64,000 bases of DNA from Acinetobacter silvestris (GCF_002135235.1 NZ_NEGB01000002.1:186001-250000); one strand, 5' to 3'; shown: positions 47,352 to 57,823, numbered from the stretch's first letter. Numbers and translations are program-made. Notes: generated by a model from the sequence alone, not told the origin.

Positions 47352-48140
47352 TTAATTGGTTTGGTCAAGTTTTAAATGATCCGCTCGATATTGTTTTAGC
47401 CATTCAATTTCTGCATAAATCTGCTGTTGTAATTGCTCTCTAAATTCAATCATCTCATCCATAGACTGAATATGCTTCAGACTTAAACGGGGCAAAAATT
47501 TAAAATAGAATGGAATTCTTCTTGGAATGATACTTTTAGGAATGGATGGGATCATTTCCCCATGCCTTAATAATTTATCAATTTGAGGATAACTCAATAA
47601 TTTTTGAAACCATTTTTGTTTGAGTAAGCTATTTGCATCCAAAGCTAAGTCAAAAACCTCATCACCACCTAAAGCGATAAAAGGGGCAATATCATAATCA
47701 AACTCTTGTGCAAGCTTTAAGAAACCATAACGTTGTTTCCAAATGAGCTGATACTCCTCGCCTTTACGTTTAACCACCTCACGCCCACCACCAGGAAACA
47801 CTAGAATAGAATAGCCTTGCTGCATGGCTTCACGTGCATAAGCCTGTACACCATCAATAGCACCTACTCTTTTAACCATGTCTCGCCACAGTGGAATATG
47901 AAAATGCACATGATCCGCAAGGCTGACTACTGCAATTTTATGTTCATGGAATAAATAATCAATCAGCATAGGTGAGTCTAATACGCCATATATCGTATGA
48001 TTTCCAACATACATGGCTGGTTGATTGAGTACAAGATTCTCCGCACCTAAATAGGTTGGCGAAAAATAAAAGCGCTGCAAACCACTGATTAGCCTAATGA
48101 GTTTAGGACTATGCATAATTTGCAACGCTTTTTGTTTCAT
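47352..48140 (-). CDS. Lysophospholipid/glycerol acyltransferase family protein
   Basis: 262 aa, LPLAT superfamily, closest in pattern to the MGAT-like subgroup. The catalytic NHxxxxxD motif appears as NHTIYGVLD, and the second motif as FPGGGREVVKRKGE, for substrate phosphate binding. It lies 27 bp behind the KAS III-like gene. Acyl acceptor and donor are unknown. Confidence 0.8.
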   Translation of the reverse strand: MKQKALQIMHSPKLIRLISGLQRFYFSPTYLGAENLVLNQPAMYVGNHTIYGVLDSPMLIDYLFHEHKIAVVSLADHVHFHIPLWRDMVKRVGAIDGVQAYAREAMQQGYSILVFPGGGREVVKRKGEEYQLIWKQRYGFLKLAQEFDYDIAPFIALGGDEVFDLALDANSLLKQKWFQKLLSYPQIDKLLRHGEMIPSIPKSIIPRRIPFYFKFLPRLSLKHIQSMDEMIEFREQLQQQIYAEIEWLKQYRADHLKLDQTN

Positions 48141-48167
48141 CTTCTTTAGCCCAACGCAATAAAGAAT

Positions 48168-49283
48168 TTAAACCACATATTTTTGTACTAAAATTGAACC
48201 CACTGAATATCCTGCACCAAATGAACACAATACGCCGTATTCACCATCATTAACTTGATCCGCAGTACGATGCAAAGCAATAATGACCCCTGCAGAAGAA
48301 GTATTGGCAAATTCATTTAAAATGATTGGTACCAATGCAGGATCTGCTTCAGCAATCTGCTTACCTACGACTAATTTTAGAATTAATTCATTCATACTCG
48401 CATTAGCTTGATGTAACCAAAAACGCTTCACGTTACTTGGTTGGATGCCATTCTTTTCTAACTGAGTGGTAATGATTTTTGCAACTAAAGGACAAACTTC
48501 CTTAAAGACTTTACGGCCATCTTGACGAAATAATTTATCATCTATAATTGCATCTTCACTCCGGTTTAAGAAACCAAAGTTATTGCGAATATTATTTGAA
48601 AATTGCGTGAATAAATGAGTATCTACAATTTCAAAACCAGTTTTACTATCAGTTTCTTCAATAATTGAAGCTGTAGCCACATCGCCAAAAATAAAGTGAC
48701 AGTCACGTGAACGATAGTCTGTATGACCTGATGTAATCTCAACATTGACCAGTAGTACACGACGTGCACCAGTTTTCACCGCATCATATGCTTGCTTTAA
48801 ACCAAATGTTGCCGCTGAACATGCAACATTCATGTCATAAGCATAACCTTGAATACCCAAAGCTGTTTGGATTTCGATCGCGACTGCTGGATAAGCACGT
48901 TGCATATTTGAACATGCCAAAATCACGACATCGATATCTTCAGCAGTTACACCCGCATTTTCCATCGCTTGTTTCGCAGCGATAACACCCCATTCTGCTT
49001 GAATAGAAAGCTCATCATTACTACGTTCTTTCAAATAAGGGCGCAAACGTTCAGGATTTAATACACCTGACTTTTCAATAACATAACGCTGCTGCACACC
49101 CGATGCTTTCTCAATAAATTCAGCACTTGAACCACGGCGAGCCGTTAACTCACCCGCTTCAATTTTTTCAGCATTTTCACTATTAAATAGTTCCACATAA
49201 GCATTTAAACTTTCAACCAACTCTTCATTGGTAATGACTTCTTGGGGATGAAACAAGCCAGTACCAGTAATACGGATGCCCAT
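48168..49283 (-). CDS. Beta-ketoacyl-ACP synthase III-like condensing enzyme
   Basis: 371 aa, thiolase fold of the FabH type but longer than housekeeping FabH (about 320 aa) owing to insertions near the N-terminus (residues 20-90). The Cys-His-Asn triad is present: [28 protein letters not shown]. It may condense an unusual acyl-CoA or ACP starter. The downstream acyltransferase and GFA genes are on the same strand with short gaps, suggesting a shared lipid-related role. Confidence 0.8.
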   Translation of the reverse strand: MGIRITGTGLFHPQEVITNEELVESLNAYVELFNSENAEKIEAGELTARRGSSAEFIEKASGVQQRYVIEKSGVLNPERLRPYLKERSNDELSIQAEWGVIAAKQAMENAGVTAEDIDVVILACSNMQRAYPAVAIEIQTALGIQGYAYDMNVACSAATFGLKQAYDAVKTGARRVLLVNVEITSGHTDYRSRDCHFIFGDVATASIIEETDSKTGFEIVDTHLFTQFSNNIRNNFGFLNRSEDAIIDDKLFRQDGRKVFKEVCPLVAKIITTQLEKNGIQPSNVKRFWLHQANASMNELILKLVVGKQIAEADPALVPIILNEFANTSSAGVIIALHRTADQVNDGEYGVLCSFGAGYSVGSILVQKYVV

Positions 49284-49329
49284 GTAAAACTCCTTTTCCT
49301 AATCTATTCAAACTTCAATTCAGCGTATT

Positions 49330-52300
49330 TTAACTGATTCCGAGACAATCCCATACTTTTTGTAATCTAGTTGGAGAAATTGGCATCTTTGTTTTCATAG
49401 GCTGAGAAAAAATGGAAATGCGAAACTCTTCAACCATGAAGTACAATTCTTTCAATCGAACATCATTTTTATACTTAAATAATTTATCCATCCACGGATC
49501 AATCTGTTTAATTGCATCATTATCTCTAGTTAGATTATGTGGCAAACGTTCTAAACGCAACAGCAAAGCTTTTAAATAGCGTGGAAACTCCTGCCAAACA
49601 TCCGAAGATTTACTGTAAACAAAATTAGATAAGCTCATTAAATCCAGTTGATCTTCAATATCATCTATATTTTTTTCAAATATACCTTGATCTAACTGTA
49701 ATAATTTTTGGCGAATTTCTTGCCATTGTATATATATTTCACTCATTATTTTCAAAGCATCTTGACCATGACGTAAGAAATTCTGTTTAACTTCGATTAA
49801 TAACGTCTGAAATTCAGCCTCGTCAATCGGTAAATTACGAATAGACATTTGTAAGGTTGCATACACCAACATCTGCTCCAGTTGTGCTTTATCACCTAAT
49901 GGCGAATAGGCTAAAGCCAATGGCTTAGAAATCTGTTTTTTCAATTGACGGATTAAATCCCCCAACTGCATATGAACCAACCGAAGTACGCCTTCACGAT
50001 GTTGTTTAATCGCTTCTTTTTGATCATTAAAGGTTTGAATCACAATACCAGATTCATCTTTCGCATCGAGTTGGGCAAAGGCTTTTGTTGGAACCAATGC
50101 CTGATATTGCTTAACGATGACACCCGTCACTTTTTGTGATGCTTCAAATACGAACTTTTCAGGGAAAGCTTTGAACTCTCCTTTTAGCTGCTTCACAGGA
50201 CTATGTGTTTCAGTTCGACAACGTGCTTTTAACTCTGCAAGATCGCGACCTTTTTCAATGATACGACCTTTTTCATCAATTACATGAATCAGTGGCATTA
50301 AGTATTGTTCAATTCGATCGACTGAAAAGTCTTTCTCGGTAATTTGATCACCACGAAGTTGAAATGCTAAATATTTGAATATATGTTCATGCAAATTGTT
50401 TTCATTGATCCCTTGCATTAATTTACGCGCAGTATCAGGAATCGGTACCAAATTTCGACGCTTATCTTTTGGCAATGCTTTAAGTAACGCTTCAATTAAA
50501 TCTTTTCGCCAACCTGGAATGCCCCATGACCAAATGTTTTCATCAACTTGAGGCAGTGCTTGCACAGGAATTTTAACAGTTGCACCATCTTCATCATGAC
50601 TTGGATCAAAACGATAGCTTGCTGCTAAACGTAATTGACCATTATGTAAATAATCTGGGAATTGTTGCGTTGTCGGGCGATCATTCATCCACAATGCATC
50701 ATCATCTACAAATAAATAATGTGGATTTTCCGTTTCAATGGTTGCGCGCCAATCTTCAAAGCTACGGCGACTGGCAATCTCTGCGGGTACTTTAGCAGCA
50801 TAGAATTGATAGATCGTTTCTTCATCGACGACTAAGTCACGACGACGTAATTTATCTTCAACCCGTTCCACTTCTTCTAGTTTCAGTAGGTTATGTTTAA
50901 GAAATGGTGGCGTAACACCTAAATTACCCGTAGTTAATGCATCACGCAGGAAAATTTCATGCGCAGCTTCAGCATCAACTTTTTCATAATTAATGGATTT
51001 TTTCGGTTCAATAATTAAACCAAATAATGAGATTTGGTCATAAGCATTGACAATCCCCGGTTTTTTCGCCCAATGCGGTTCAAAATAATGATGCTTGAGT
51101 AAATTGGGTGCCGCTAACAAAATCCATTCTGGTTCAATTTTTGCTAAATTACGTAAATAGACTTGCGAGGTTTCAACCATCTCAAATGCCATCACCCAAG
51201 AGGCACTGGTTTTATGTAAAGTTGAGGCTGGAAAAATTCGTGCCTTTTGTTGACGCACGGCCATAAATACATTGCGTTCATCGGTCTTATTGGCAATAAA
51301 AGACAACAATCCTGTCAGTAAGGCTCGATGTAAGTTTTCATAATTTGCTGGCTTATCATTCAAGGAAAGCTTTAAGCCTTTGGCTAAATCTAGCAATTGT
51401 TCATGGGTTTTTTGCCATTCACGTAGACGTAGCCAACTTAAAAAATGCTGACGTGCAAAATTACGGCGCTTACTCTCATTTAAAGTTTTACGATTTTCTT
51501 CTAATGTTTCCCAAAGCTTGGTGTAGAACAAAAAGTCTGAATCACCTTCTTTAAACAATGCATGCTTCTGATCAGCTTGAGTTTGTTTCTCCGCTGGGCG
51601 CTCTCTTGGATCTTGTACTGCCAGTGCAGCAACAATAATTAAAACTTCATTGAGTACGCCAAAATGGGCTCCACCTAAAATCATTCGAGCCAAACGTGGG
51701 TCAATCGGCATTTTTGCCATTTGCGCGCCAATTTTAGTCAGCTCATCTTTGTTTTCACTGTATGCACCCAGTTCAATTAAAAGTTTACGACCATCATTCA
51801 CTAAACGATGATCTGGCGGTTCAATAAAATCAAAAGATTCAACGGCTCCAAAACCGAGGCTTTGCATTTGTAAAATAACTGAAGCCAAATTGGTTCGTTT
51901 AATTTCTGGTTCAGTAAACTCAGGACGTCCTTGAAAATCTTCCTCACTAAACAGTCGGATACAGACACCCGGCGCAATACGACCACAACGTCCTTTACGT
52001 TGATTAGCCGCTGCTTGTGAAATAGCTTCAATAGGCAGGCGTTGTACGCGAGAACGATAATTATAACGCGAAAGTCGAGCGAAACCACTGTCAATGACAT
52101 AGCGAATATTTGGCACAGTCAGTGCCGTTTCTGCAACATTCGTTGCAATAATAATACGACGCCCACCACCACTTGGATTAAAAATTTTCTGTTGTTCTGA
52201 AATGGCTAAGCGTGCATAGAGGGGTAAAATTTGTGTATGACGTGGACCAAACTTCTGTAATGTTTCTTGTAATTCTCGAATTTCCTGCTCTGTACTGGAA

Positions 52301-53184
52301 AAAATAAGAATGTCTGCATGTTCAGGATGTCCTTTTGCTTCGGCATCTTTAAAACACTCTTCTACGGCTTGGACGACAGCACGCGGTAGATTTTCCTCAA
52401 AATCGTCAAATTCATCATCATCGCTGCCGCCAACACTCATTTCTGAGATTGGACGGTAACGCACCTCTACTGGAAAACTACGTCCTTCAACTTCAAATAT
52501 GGGAGCATTATAGAAATATTGACTAAAACGGTTGACGTCTAAAGTTGCTGAAGTAATGATGATTTTTAAATCTGGGCGTTTTTTTACCAACTGCTTCAGA
52601 TAGCCCATAATGAAATCGATATTCAATGAACGCTCATGCGCTTCATCAATAATAATCGTGTCATATTTATTTAAATAACGGTCATTGGTCAATTCTGCAA
52701 GTAAAATACCATCTGTCATTAAACGAACGATTGAGTCTTGCGAACCTTGTTCATTAAAACGAATTTTAAAACCAATCGATTCACCGAGTGGTTCACCCAC
52801 CTCTTCTGCAATACGTTGTGATACGGTGCGTGCTGCCAAACGACGTGGTTGAGTATGACCAATCATCCCCGTTAAACCACGCCCCGCAAGCATCGCAATT
52901 TGAGGTAATTGTGTAGTTTTACCAGAACCGGTTTCACCTGCCACAATAATAATTTGATGTTTTTGGATAGCTGCAATCAATTTATCGGCATATTGCGTTA
53001 CAGGCAAATCTTGATTCAGTCCAATATTTGGCAAACGATTGAAACGATCTCGAACTTTTAAATTTGATTTTTCAAACAATTCATCATATTGCTTTTGATC
53101 GGCGTCACCACCTTTACGAAGTCGATTTAAACGATGGCGATCGCGAACCATCACCATTTGATCGATATTTAAATGACTTAACAC
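49330..53184 (-). CDS. hrpA: ATP-dependent RNA helicase HrpA
   Basis: 1284 aa DEAH-box RNA helicase, close to the E. coli length (1300 aa). Walker A GETGSGKTTQLPQ, DEAH in IIIDEAHERSLN, SAT in IITSATLD, and the motif VI region QRKGRCGRIAPG. The helicase-associated and OB-like domains follow, then the long HrpA-specific C-terminal domain. In E. coli it rescues stalled ribosomes and affects mRNA processing. It is 46 bp upstream of the KAS III-like gene on the same strand without an evident terminator. Confidence 0.95.
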   Translation of the reverse strand: MLSHLNIDQMVMVRDRHRLNRLRKGGDADQKQYDELFEKSNLKVRDRFNRLPNIGLNQDLPVTQYADKLIAAIQKHQIIIVAGETGSGKTTQLPQIAMLAGRGLTGMIGHTQPRRLAARTVSQRIAEEVGEPLGESIGFKIRFNEQGSQDSIVRLMTDGILLAELTNDRYLNKYDTIIIDEAHERSLNIDFIMGYLKQLVKKRPDLKIIITSATLDVNRFSQYFYNAPIFEVEGRSFPVEVRYRPISEMSVGGSDDDEFDDFEENLPRAVVQAVEECFKDAEAKGHPEHADILIFSSTEQEIRELQETLQKFGPRHTQILPLYARLAISEQQKIFNPSGGGRRIIIATNVAETALTVPNIRYVIDSGFARLSRYNYRSRVQRLPIEAISQAAANQRKGRCGRIAPGVCIRLFSEEDFQGRPEFTEPEIKRTNLASVILQMQSLGFGAVESFDFIEPPDHRLVNDGRKLLIELGAYSENKDELTKIGAQMAKMPIDPRLARMILGGAHFGVLNEVLIIVAALAVQDPRERPAEKQTQADQKHALFKEGDSDFLFYTKLWETLEENRKTLNESKRRNFARQHFLSWLRLREWQKTHEQLLDLAKGLKLSLNDKPANYENLHRALLTGLLSFIANKTDERNVFMAVRQQKARIFPASTLHKTSASWVMAFEMVETSQVYLRNLAKIEPEWILLAAPNLLKHHYFEPHWAKKPGIVNAYDQISLFGLIIEPKKSINYEKVDAEAAHEIFLRDALTTGNLGVTPPFLKHNLLKLEEVERVEDKLRRRDLVVDEETIYQFYAAKVPAEIASRRSFEDWRATIETENPHYLFVDDDALWMNDRPTTQQFPDYLHNGQLRLAASYRFDPSHDEDGATVKIPVQALPQVDENIWSWGIPGWRKDLIEALLKALPKDKRRNLVPIPDTARKLMQGINENNLHEHIFKYLAFQLRGDQITEKDFSVDRIEQYLMPLIHVIDEKGRIIEKGRDLAELKARCRTETHSPVKQLKGEFKAFPEKFVFEASQKVTGVIVKQYQALVPTKAFAQLDAKDESGIVIQTFNDQKEAIKQHREGVLRLVHMQLGDLIRQLKKQISKPLALAYSPLGDKAQLEQMLVYATLQMSIRNLPIDEAEFQTLLIEVKQNFLRHGQDALKIMSEIYIQWQEIRQKLLQLDQGIFEKNIDDIEDQLDLMSLSNFVYSKSSDVWQEFPRYLKALLLRLERLPHNLTRDNDAIKQIDPWMDKLFKYKNDVRLKELYFMVEEFRISIFSQPMKTKMPISPTRLQKVWDCLGIS

Positions 53185-53490
53185 AGATGATGTATCCCAA
53201 AAGCAAAAGAAATTGAACTGCGCATTTTACGCTGTAATGACATGAAGAAAAAGGGATAGTGTTTTTATAAATTTTCTATTTTTTTAAAATTTACCCTTGA
53301 AATATAAGCATAGAGGCTTCATGTTGTATAGCGAGTTAAATAAAAGATTGTTTTGTCATTTAAACATCATATTTTTCATTCATTACTATATGGAAAGGTA
53401 TCAGATGGACAGAATAATCAGAATTGATGGAATAGTGACTGGAGTCATACTAAATTCAATTTTCCGATTTTAGCGATGAAAAAATACTAT

Positions 53491-53519
53491 TTCACCAATA
53501 ACAAAAAATTCTTTATGCT
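53491..53519 (+). promoter_or_regulatory. Probable ahpC promoter
   Basis: TTCACC (53491-53496) and TATGCT (53514-53519) are 17 bp apart and end about 40 bp before the start codon. Each matches four of six consensus positions. I could not define an OxyR site by eye. Confidence 0.45.
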
Positions 53520-53559
53520 ACTTATATATTAGAAACACACCTCAATCATGGAGATAATG

Positions 53560-54123
53560 ATGAGCTTAATTAATACTGAAGTTAAACCATTCAAAACCCA
53601 AGCATTCCATAACGGTCAATTCATTGAAGTGACTGAAGCTGATCTTAAAGGCAAATGGTCTGTTGTATTCTTCTATCCTGCTGACTTTACTTTTGTTTGC
53701 CCAACAGAACTTGGCGATCTTGCTGACAACTATGCTGAATTCAAAAAATTGGGCGTTGAAATCTACTCAGTTTCTACTGATACGCATTTCACACACAAAG
53801 CTTGGCACGATTCTTCTGAAGAAATTAAAAAAATTGAATACGTAATGGTTGGTGATCCGACTTGGACACTGGCTAAAAACTTCGAAGTATTAATCGAATC
53901 TGCTGGTCTTGCTGATCGTGGTACTTTCGTTATCGATCCAGAAGGTAAAATCCAAATCGTTGAAATCAACGCTGGTGGTATTGGCCGTGATGCTCAAGAA
54001 CTTCTTCGTAAAGTTAAAGCAGCTCAATACGTTCATGCTCACCCAGGTGAAGTTTGTCCTGCTAAATGGAAAGAAGGCGATGCAACTTTAGCTCCTTCAA
54101 TTGATTTAGTTGGTAAAATCTAA
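53560..54123 (+). CDS. ahpC: Alkyl hydroperoxide reductase peroxiredoxin AhpC
   Basis: A two-cysteine peroxiredoxin that reduces peroxides. 187 aa from ATG 53560 ([20 protein letters not shown]), with GGAGATA upstream; two earlier in-frame ATGs are less fitting. Peroxidatic Cys in [16 protein letters not shown] and resolving Cys in GEVCPAKW near the C-terminus. No ahpF reductase is adjacent, so its electron donor is encoded elsewhere. Confidence 0.96.
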   Translation: MSLINTEVKPFKTQAFHNGQFIEVTEADLKGKWSVVFFYPADFTFVCPTELGDLADNYAEFKKLGVEIYSVSTDTHFTHKAWHDSSEEIKKIEYVMVGDPTWTLAKNFEVLIESAGLADRGTFVIDPEGKIQIVEINAGGIGRDAQELLRKVKAAQYVHAHPGEVCPAKWKEGDATLAPSIDLVGKI

Positions 54124-54147
54124 TTCTAGATTAGATTTTACTGAAAT

Positions 54148-54178
54148 AAAAAAACCACGCTTAAAGCGTGGTTTTTTT
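54148..54178. terminator. Bidirectional terminator between ahpC and the HdhA-like gene
   Basis: A 12-bp perfect stem, AAAACCACGCTT / AAGCGTGGTTTT, with A and T runs at the ends, lies between the convergent genes. Confidence 0.9.
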
Positions 54179-54213
54179 ATTGCTAAGATTTTTATTTACA
54201 GACGAAAATAATA

Positions 54214-54987
54214 TCAATCTAAGGTCTGAACCCCACCACCATTTACAAAAATCGTTTGCCCACTGACCCACGCTGAAATCGGTGATGCGAGATATAACAT
54301 TGCACCAGCAATATCTTCAGCAGTTCCCAGTCGCTTAATTGGCGTATGCTCCAACATTTTTGCTTCAATTTCAGGTGTTAAGACACTTGCTAAAGCAGCT
54401 GTTCGTGTCGCGCCTGGGCCTACAGCATTAATTCGAACTTCCGGCCCAAAATCAAAAGCCAGGTTCGCCACCATATGGTTTACAGAAGCTTTAGACCCTG
54501 CATAACCACTCATATTTGGGGAGGTGTTTTTACTCGACATGGAAGATGTGATTACAATTGAACCATAACCTGATTTTTTCATATACGGTACACACAATTG
54601 ACTGAGACGCCATGCGCTAAATACGTTTAACTCATAATCTCGTTTAATATCTTCAAGGGTAATTTGAAAAGGATTTTCACGTCCTCCCCCACCACCCCCT
54701 GCATTATTGATGAGAATATTCACTGTACCAAATTTTTTGATAGTTAAATCGACCAAATCCACCAGACTTTGATCATTTAAAATATTACATTCAACCGCCA
54801 GTGCTTTTGGACCTATTCTTTCAATTTCTTCTACAACCCTTTGGGCTTTGTCTAAATTTAAATCTGCAATGACCACATCTGCACCAGCCTCTGCTAGTAA
54901 TAATGCCGTAGCTTTACCAATTCCATCTGCCCCACCTGTAACAATCGCAACCTTATCCTTTAAATTAAAAAGCGTATTTATAATCAC
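54214..54987 (-). CDS. Short-chain dehydrogenase similar to 7-alpha-hydroxysteroid dehydrogenase HdhA
   Basis: 257 aa from the GTG at 54987, which has AAGGTGG five bases upstream; a second GTG three codons earlier is possible. SDR motifs: TGGADGIGKATA, NNAGGGGGG, S in TSSMSS and YAGSKASVNH. The string ELNVFSAWRLSQL and the end SGQTIFVNGGGVQ match E. coli HdhA closely. Substrate could be a steroid or another secondary alcohol; no steroid genes are nearby. Confidence 0.8.
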   Translation of the reverse strand: MIINTLFNLKDKVAIVTGGADGIGKATALLLAEAGADVVIADLNLDKAQRVVEEIERIGPKALAVECNILNDQSLVDLVDLTIKKFGTVNILINNAGGGGGGRENPFQITLEDIKRDYELNVFSAWRLSQLCVPYMKKSGYGSIVITSSMSSKNTSPNMSGYAGSKASVNHMVANLAFDFGPEVRINAVGPGATRTAALASVLTPEIEAKMLEHTPIKRLGTAEDIAGAMLYLASPISAWVSGQTIFVNGGGVQTLD

Positions 54988-55418
54988 GTTGCCCACCTTT
55001 TTAGTTTATAAATATATTTAAAATTAGATGATCTAAATAATCATATGTTTTTATATCCATTTATTTTAATGAGATAACAAATGAACAGCTATAAATTACA
55101 CTTTATAATCAAAACTAAGATTTGAGTTGAACCATTCAATCATTTAGCATTCTCATTATTTAAATGACAAACACCCTCCATCATATTTTTTATTAATAAA
55201 TTTAGATAGTTAAGCAAATATTTCACATTAAGTAGCGAGAAGAAAAAATTACATCAAATATCTACCTCATAGCTAATTCTTGGGATTTATTGCACCACAA
55301 AAAGGAGAATAAAATTTTACAAATATGCTATATATTCCCCTCTATATTTCAATTAATTTCAAATGAAGCAGAGGTATAAATTTCCTGCGAAATAATACAT
55401 AAAATTAAGGGGTTACTT
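54988..55418. other. AT-rich divergent intergenic region
   Basis: About 430 bp between the SDR (minus) and the KTSC gene (plus). It should hold both promoters. No gene or repeat was recognised. Confidence 0.35.
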
Positions 55419-55625
55419 ATGGGAACAGTGCTTGCCGTGACTTCTTGGAAGTACAATGCTTCCTCACGATATTTAAAAATTTTTTATAATAATGGCTCAG
55501 GTGAGCTTTACCATCCTGTACCAGAATTTATTTATAATAATTTACTTCGATGTAGTGATAAAACCGCTTTCGTACATAAGTACTTAGAATATGACCTACA
55601 CTTTACCCGTATCTCAATTATTTAA
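55419..55625 (+). CDS. KTSC-domain small protein
   Basis: 68 aa. The single KTSC domain is seen as YNASSRYLKIFYNNGSGELYHPVPEFIY followed by a short HKYLEYDLHF end (split: LKIFYNNGSGELYHPVPEF). AAGGGG lies before the ATG. The family is small and of unknown function, related to lysyl-tRNA synthetase C-terminal-like pieces. A terminator follows. Confidence 0.8.
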   Translation: MGTVLAVTSWKYNASSRYLKIFYNNGSGELYHPVPEFIYNNLLRCSDKTAFVHKYLEYDLHFTRISII

Positions 55626-55632
55626 ATCCACT

Positions 55633-55661
55633 AGATCAGAATAACATTCTGATCTTTTTAG
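55633..55661 (+). terminator. Intrinsic terminator after the KTSC gene
   Basis: AGATCAGAAT pairs with ATTCTGATCT around an AAC loop, followed by TTTT. Confidence 0.85.
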
Positions 55662-55662
55662 T

Positions 55663-56256
55663 TTAGCCCTTGTATACCACCATAAATAAGCCAGCGCCGA
55701 ATGCTAATGTTGTTGTCATAAACCGAACATCCTGCTTGACTAAATCTATAAAATTTTTCACCTCTGCAGCATGCGAAATCACATTATCAACAATCAGTAC
55801 GCCACCCTGAGGGTGAATCATATTTTGTAAATAGTGCCAATAATCTAAATAAGCATTCCGTTCAGCATCTAAAAGAATAAAGTCATATTGTTGATTTGAT
55901 GTAGCTAAAAAATCTTTCGCATCTCCCACCCAAAAATTAATTGCCTCATCGACAGCGAGCTCTTGAGCATATTGCTTGGCTTGCTGTGTCCTTTGCAGAT
56001 CAATTTCTAAAGTGGTAAGTTGTGCTCCAGTATTTTGCGCAGCTTCAGCAAGCCATAATGTTGAATATCCTGTTGATGTACCAATTTCTAGAATATTTTT
56101 CGATTGCTGAATTCGGATTTGCATGGCTAAATACTGTGCAGACTCTGGTTCAATATTTCGATAACGATTCAATCGGTCGCATTGAGTCGCATCAAACTTT
56201 ATAAAGCTTTGATAAAGCTCATTAACACGATGTAGAAATTGGGGACTTAAACTCAT
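55663..56256 (-). CDS. SAM-dependent O-methyltransferase
   Basis: 197 aa from ATG 56256 (MSLSPQFLHRVNEL), chosen because GGAGG lies seven bases upstream; an ATG seven codons earlier is also open. Motif I is NILEIGTSTGYSTLWLAEAA, then TTLEIDLQR and YDFILLDAERNAYLDYW, with IVDNVISHA. It is in the same family as the 3990-4655 gene but clearly shorter and diverged. The acceptor is unknown. Confidence 0.8.
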   Translation of the reverse strand: MSLSPQFLHRVNELYQSFIKFDATQCDRLNRYRNIEPESAQYLAMQIRIQQSKNILEIGTSTGYSTLWLAEAAQNTGAQLTTLEIDLQRTQQAKQYAQELAVDEAINFWVGDAKDFLATSNQQYDFILLDAERNAYLDYWHYLQNMIHPQGGVLIVDNVISHAAEVKNFIDLVKQDVRFMTTTLAFGAGLFMVVYKG

Positions 56257-56332
56257 CTCTTCGCCTCCATAAACCATTTATATATTTCTATTATGTTGAA
56301 TGAATAGATCACGAGTGATCATTTTTTTATTT

Positions 56333-56557
56333 TTAATCCGTTTCTTGTAATAATTGAAATCTTGAGACAACTTCTCCACTCTCCAGTTGAACTTTCTCTA
56401 AAAACATCTCTAAAGGTCGAGTCCACATCGAGTAATCTGCGTATAAACATTGATATACAACTAATTTTTCTCTCGTTTCGCTATGTGTCACCACATAAAA
56501 GACTTGATACAAATTTCCTTTATAATGTTGATATATTCCACGTTTCAGCATATTCAT
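56333..56557 (-). CDS. DUF1653 small protein
   Basis: 74 aa matching the DUF1653 pattern: KRGIYQHYKGNLYQVFYVV, HSETREKLVVYQCLY and WTRPLEMFLEKV. Function unknown. No strong ribosome binding site; the alternative start is two codons in. Confidence 0.8.
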   Translation of the reverse strand: MNMLKRGIYQHYKGNLYQVFYVVTHSETREKLVVYQCLYADYSMWTRPLEMFLEKVQLESGEVVSRFQLLQETD

Positions 56558-56615
56558 AACATCGATTAATAAATTCTCTGATATTAAAACATGCGTTTAA
56601 AAAGAAAACTATAGA

Positions 56616-56646
56616 TATAAAAAACTCGCCCTTGAGCGAGTTTTTT
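56616..56646 (-). terminator. Terminator after the first Roadblock gene
   Basis: AAAAACTCGC / GCGAGTTTTT stem with a CCTTGA loop and T-run, 13 bp beyond the stop codon at 56659. Confidence 0.85.
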
Positions 56647-56658
56647 ATATGCTTTTAA

Positions 56659-57015
56659 TTAAGAAAAATCTAATTCTTTTTCAAATGCTTTTAACTCATG
56701 ACGAGACATCGCTAAATTAGATTTAGAACGATCTAATACAAGGTAAAGGAAAAGATTATCATTAGAATCTAAAGGACGAATTAAATGATATTGTTTACCT
56801 AAAGTAATCAAAATATCTTCAATTTCATCATCTAACTTTAATGCTTTAGCAACTTTACGCTTTGCACGAATCACTTCTGTGTTACCAGCAGCAGCCAATT
56901 CCAAGTCAAGACCTGAACCCGCAGTAGCAAGTGATAAACCACTTTCACTATCTACTAATGCAGCACAAACAAAACCGTCAATATCAGTTAATTGATCTAG
57001 AGTAATACGAGCCAT
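56659..57015 (-). CDS. Roadblock/LC7-like protein A
   Basis: 118 aa. The pattern [22 protein letters not shown], a helix with [13 protein letters not shown], then [18 protein letters not shown] and [18 protein letters not shown] matches the alpha/beta Roadblock/LC7 fold, as in MglB. In other bacteria such proteins regulate Ras-like GTPases for polarity and motility. No such GTPase lies in the window. It stands alone, 400 bp downstream of a second Roadblock gene. Confidence 0.7.
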   Translation of the reverse strand: MARITLDQLTDIDGFVCAALVDSESGLSLATAGSGLDLELAAAGNTEVIRAKRKVAKALKLDDEIEDILITLGKQYHLIRPLDSNDNLFLYLVLDRSKSNLAMSRHELKAFEKELDFS

Positions 57016-57415
57016 GAAGTTCCCCGATTTCTGTTAAAAATTATTGTTAAGTTCTAGCTAAACAAATTATTTTGTTGACTAGAACTGTGATACTCACTTA
57101 GTCATAATCATAATTCACATTAATCCTATGACCTTCTTCTAAAAAACTCAAAGTTCAGTTTTATCAAAAAAATTTCTAATACCGTCCGTTGATTTTTTCT
57201 AGTTTTGTTCAGTCAATCTTAATTAACATGAACGATATAGATGATTCAATAGCTAAATATTCTATATTTTATGAATAGGTTATCTAAACTAATATTTTCT
57301 AAAAAATGACATATTTCCCTGTTATATTCAATCTACAATTCAACTATTTTTACATTTATTTTTGGTGTTTTGAACACAGGTATATAATACCTCACCATTG
57401 TTTAGAATAATTAAA
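57016..57415. other. AT-rich gap between the two Roadblock genes
   Basis: About 400 bp with no supported gene; it probably holds the promoter of the 56659-57015 gene. No repeat or structure stands out. Confidence 0.35.
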
Positions 57416-57823
57416 TTAATACTTAATCAAAGCTTCTGCCGTTGCCTTAGTTTCATACAACATCCGTCCTAACAAAATATCTTTCGAGGTTAAAGCGACC
57501 ATAACCAACGGATATTTATGATTTGGAATAGACGTTAAAATTGCTTTACCATTTTCTGCATCTAATGTAATGGTTTGGCAGCCGATTAAATTAATTTCTG
57601 AAATAAATGCTGTCACCATTGCAAGAATAGAACTACTTACTGCCGCAATTTTCCCCGAATTATTAATATTTTTTTTACTGACTAATGCAATTTCAAAACC
57701 ATCAGACGAACAAAGCATCACAAATTCCACACCTGAAACAGCATTTAATAATTTTCTAATTTGATTTTCACCAAATTCAGCATAATCACTAGGAATTTTT
57801 CTGGTGAAATTGATATCTAGCAT
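57416..57823 (-). CDS. Roadblock/LC7-like protein B
   Basis: 135 aa: AVSGVEFVMLCSSDGFEIALVS, a long helix (GKIAAVSSSILAMVTAFISEI), TITLDAENGKAILTSIPNHKYPLVMVAL and DILLGRMLYETKATAEAL. This is the usual Roadblock/LC7 arrangement. It is related in fold to the next gene but with little direct identity. Function in this organism is unknown; a link with pilus or surface motility is only a guess from MglB. Confidence 0.75.
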   Translation of the reverse strand: MLDINFTRKIPSDYAEFGENQIRKLLNAVSGVEFVMLCSSDGFEIALVSKKNINNSGKIAAVSSSILAMVTAFISEINLIGCQTITLDAENGKAILTSIPNHKYPLVMVALTSKDILLGRMLYETKATAEALIKY

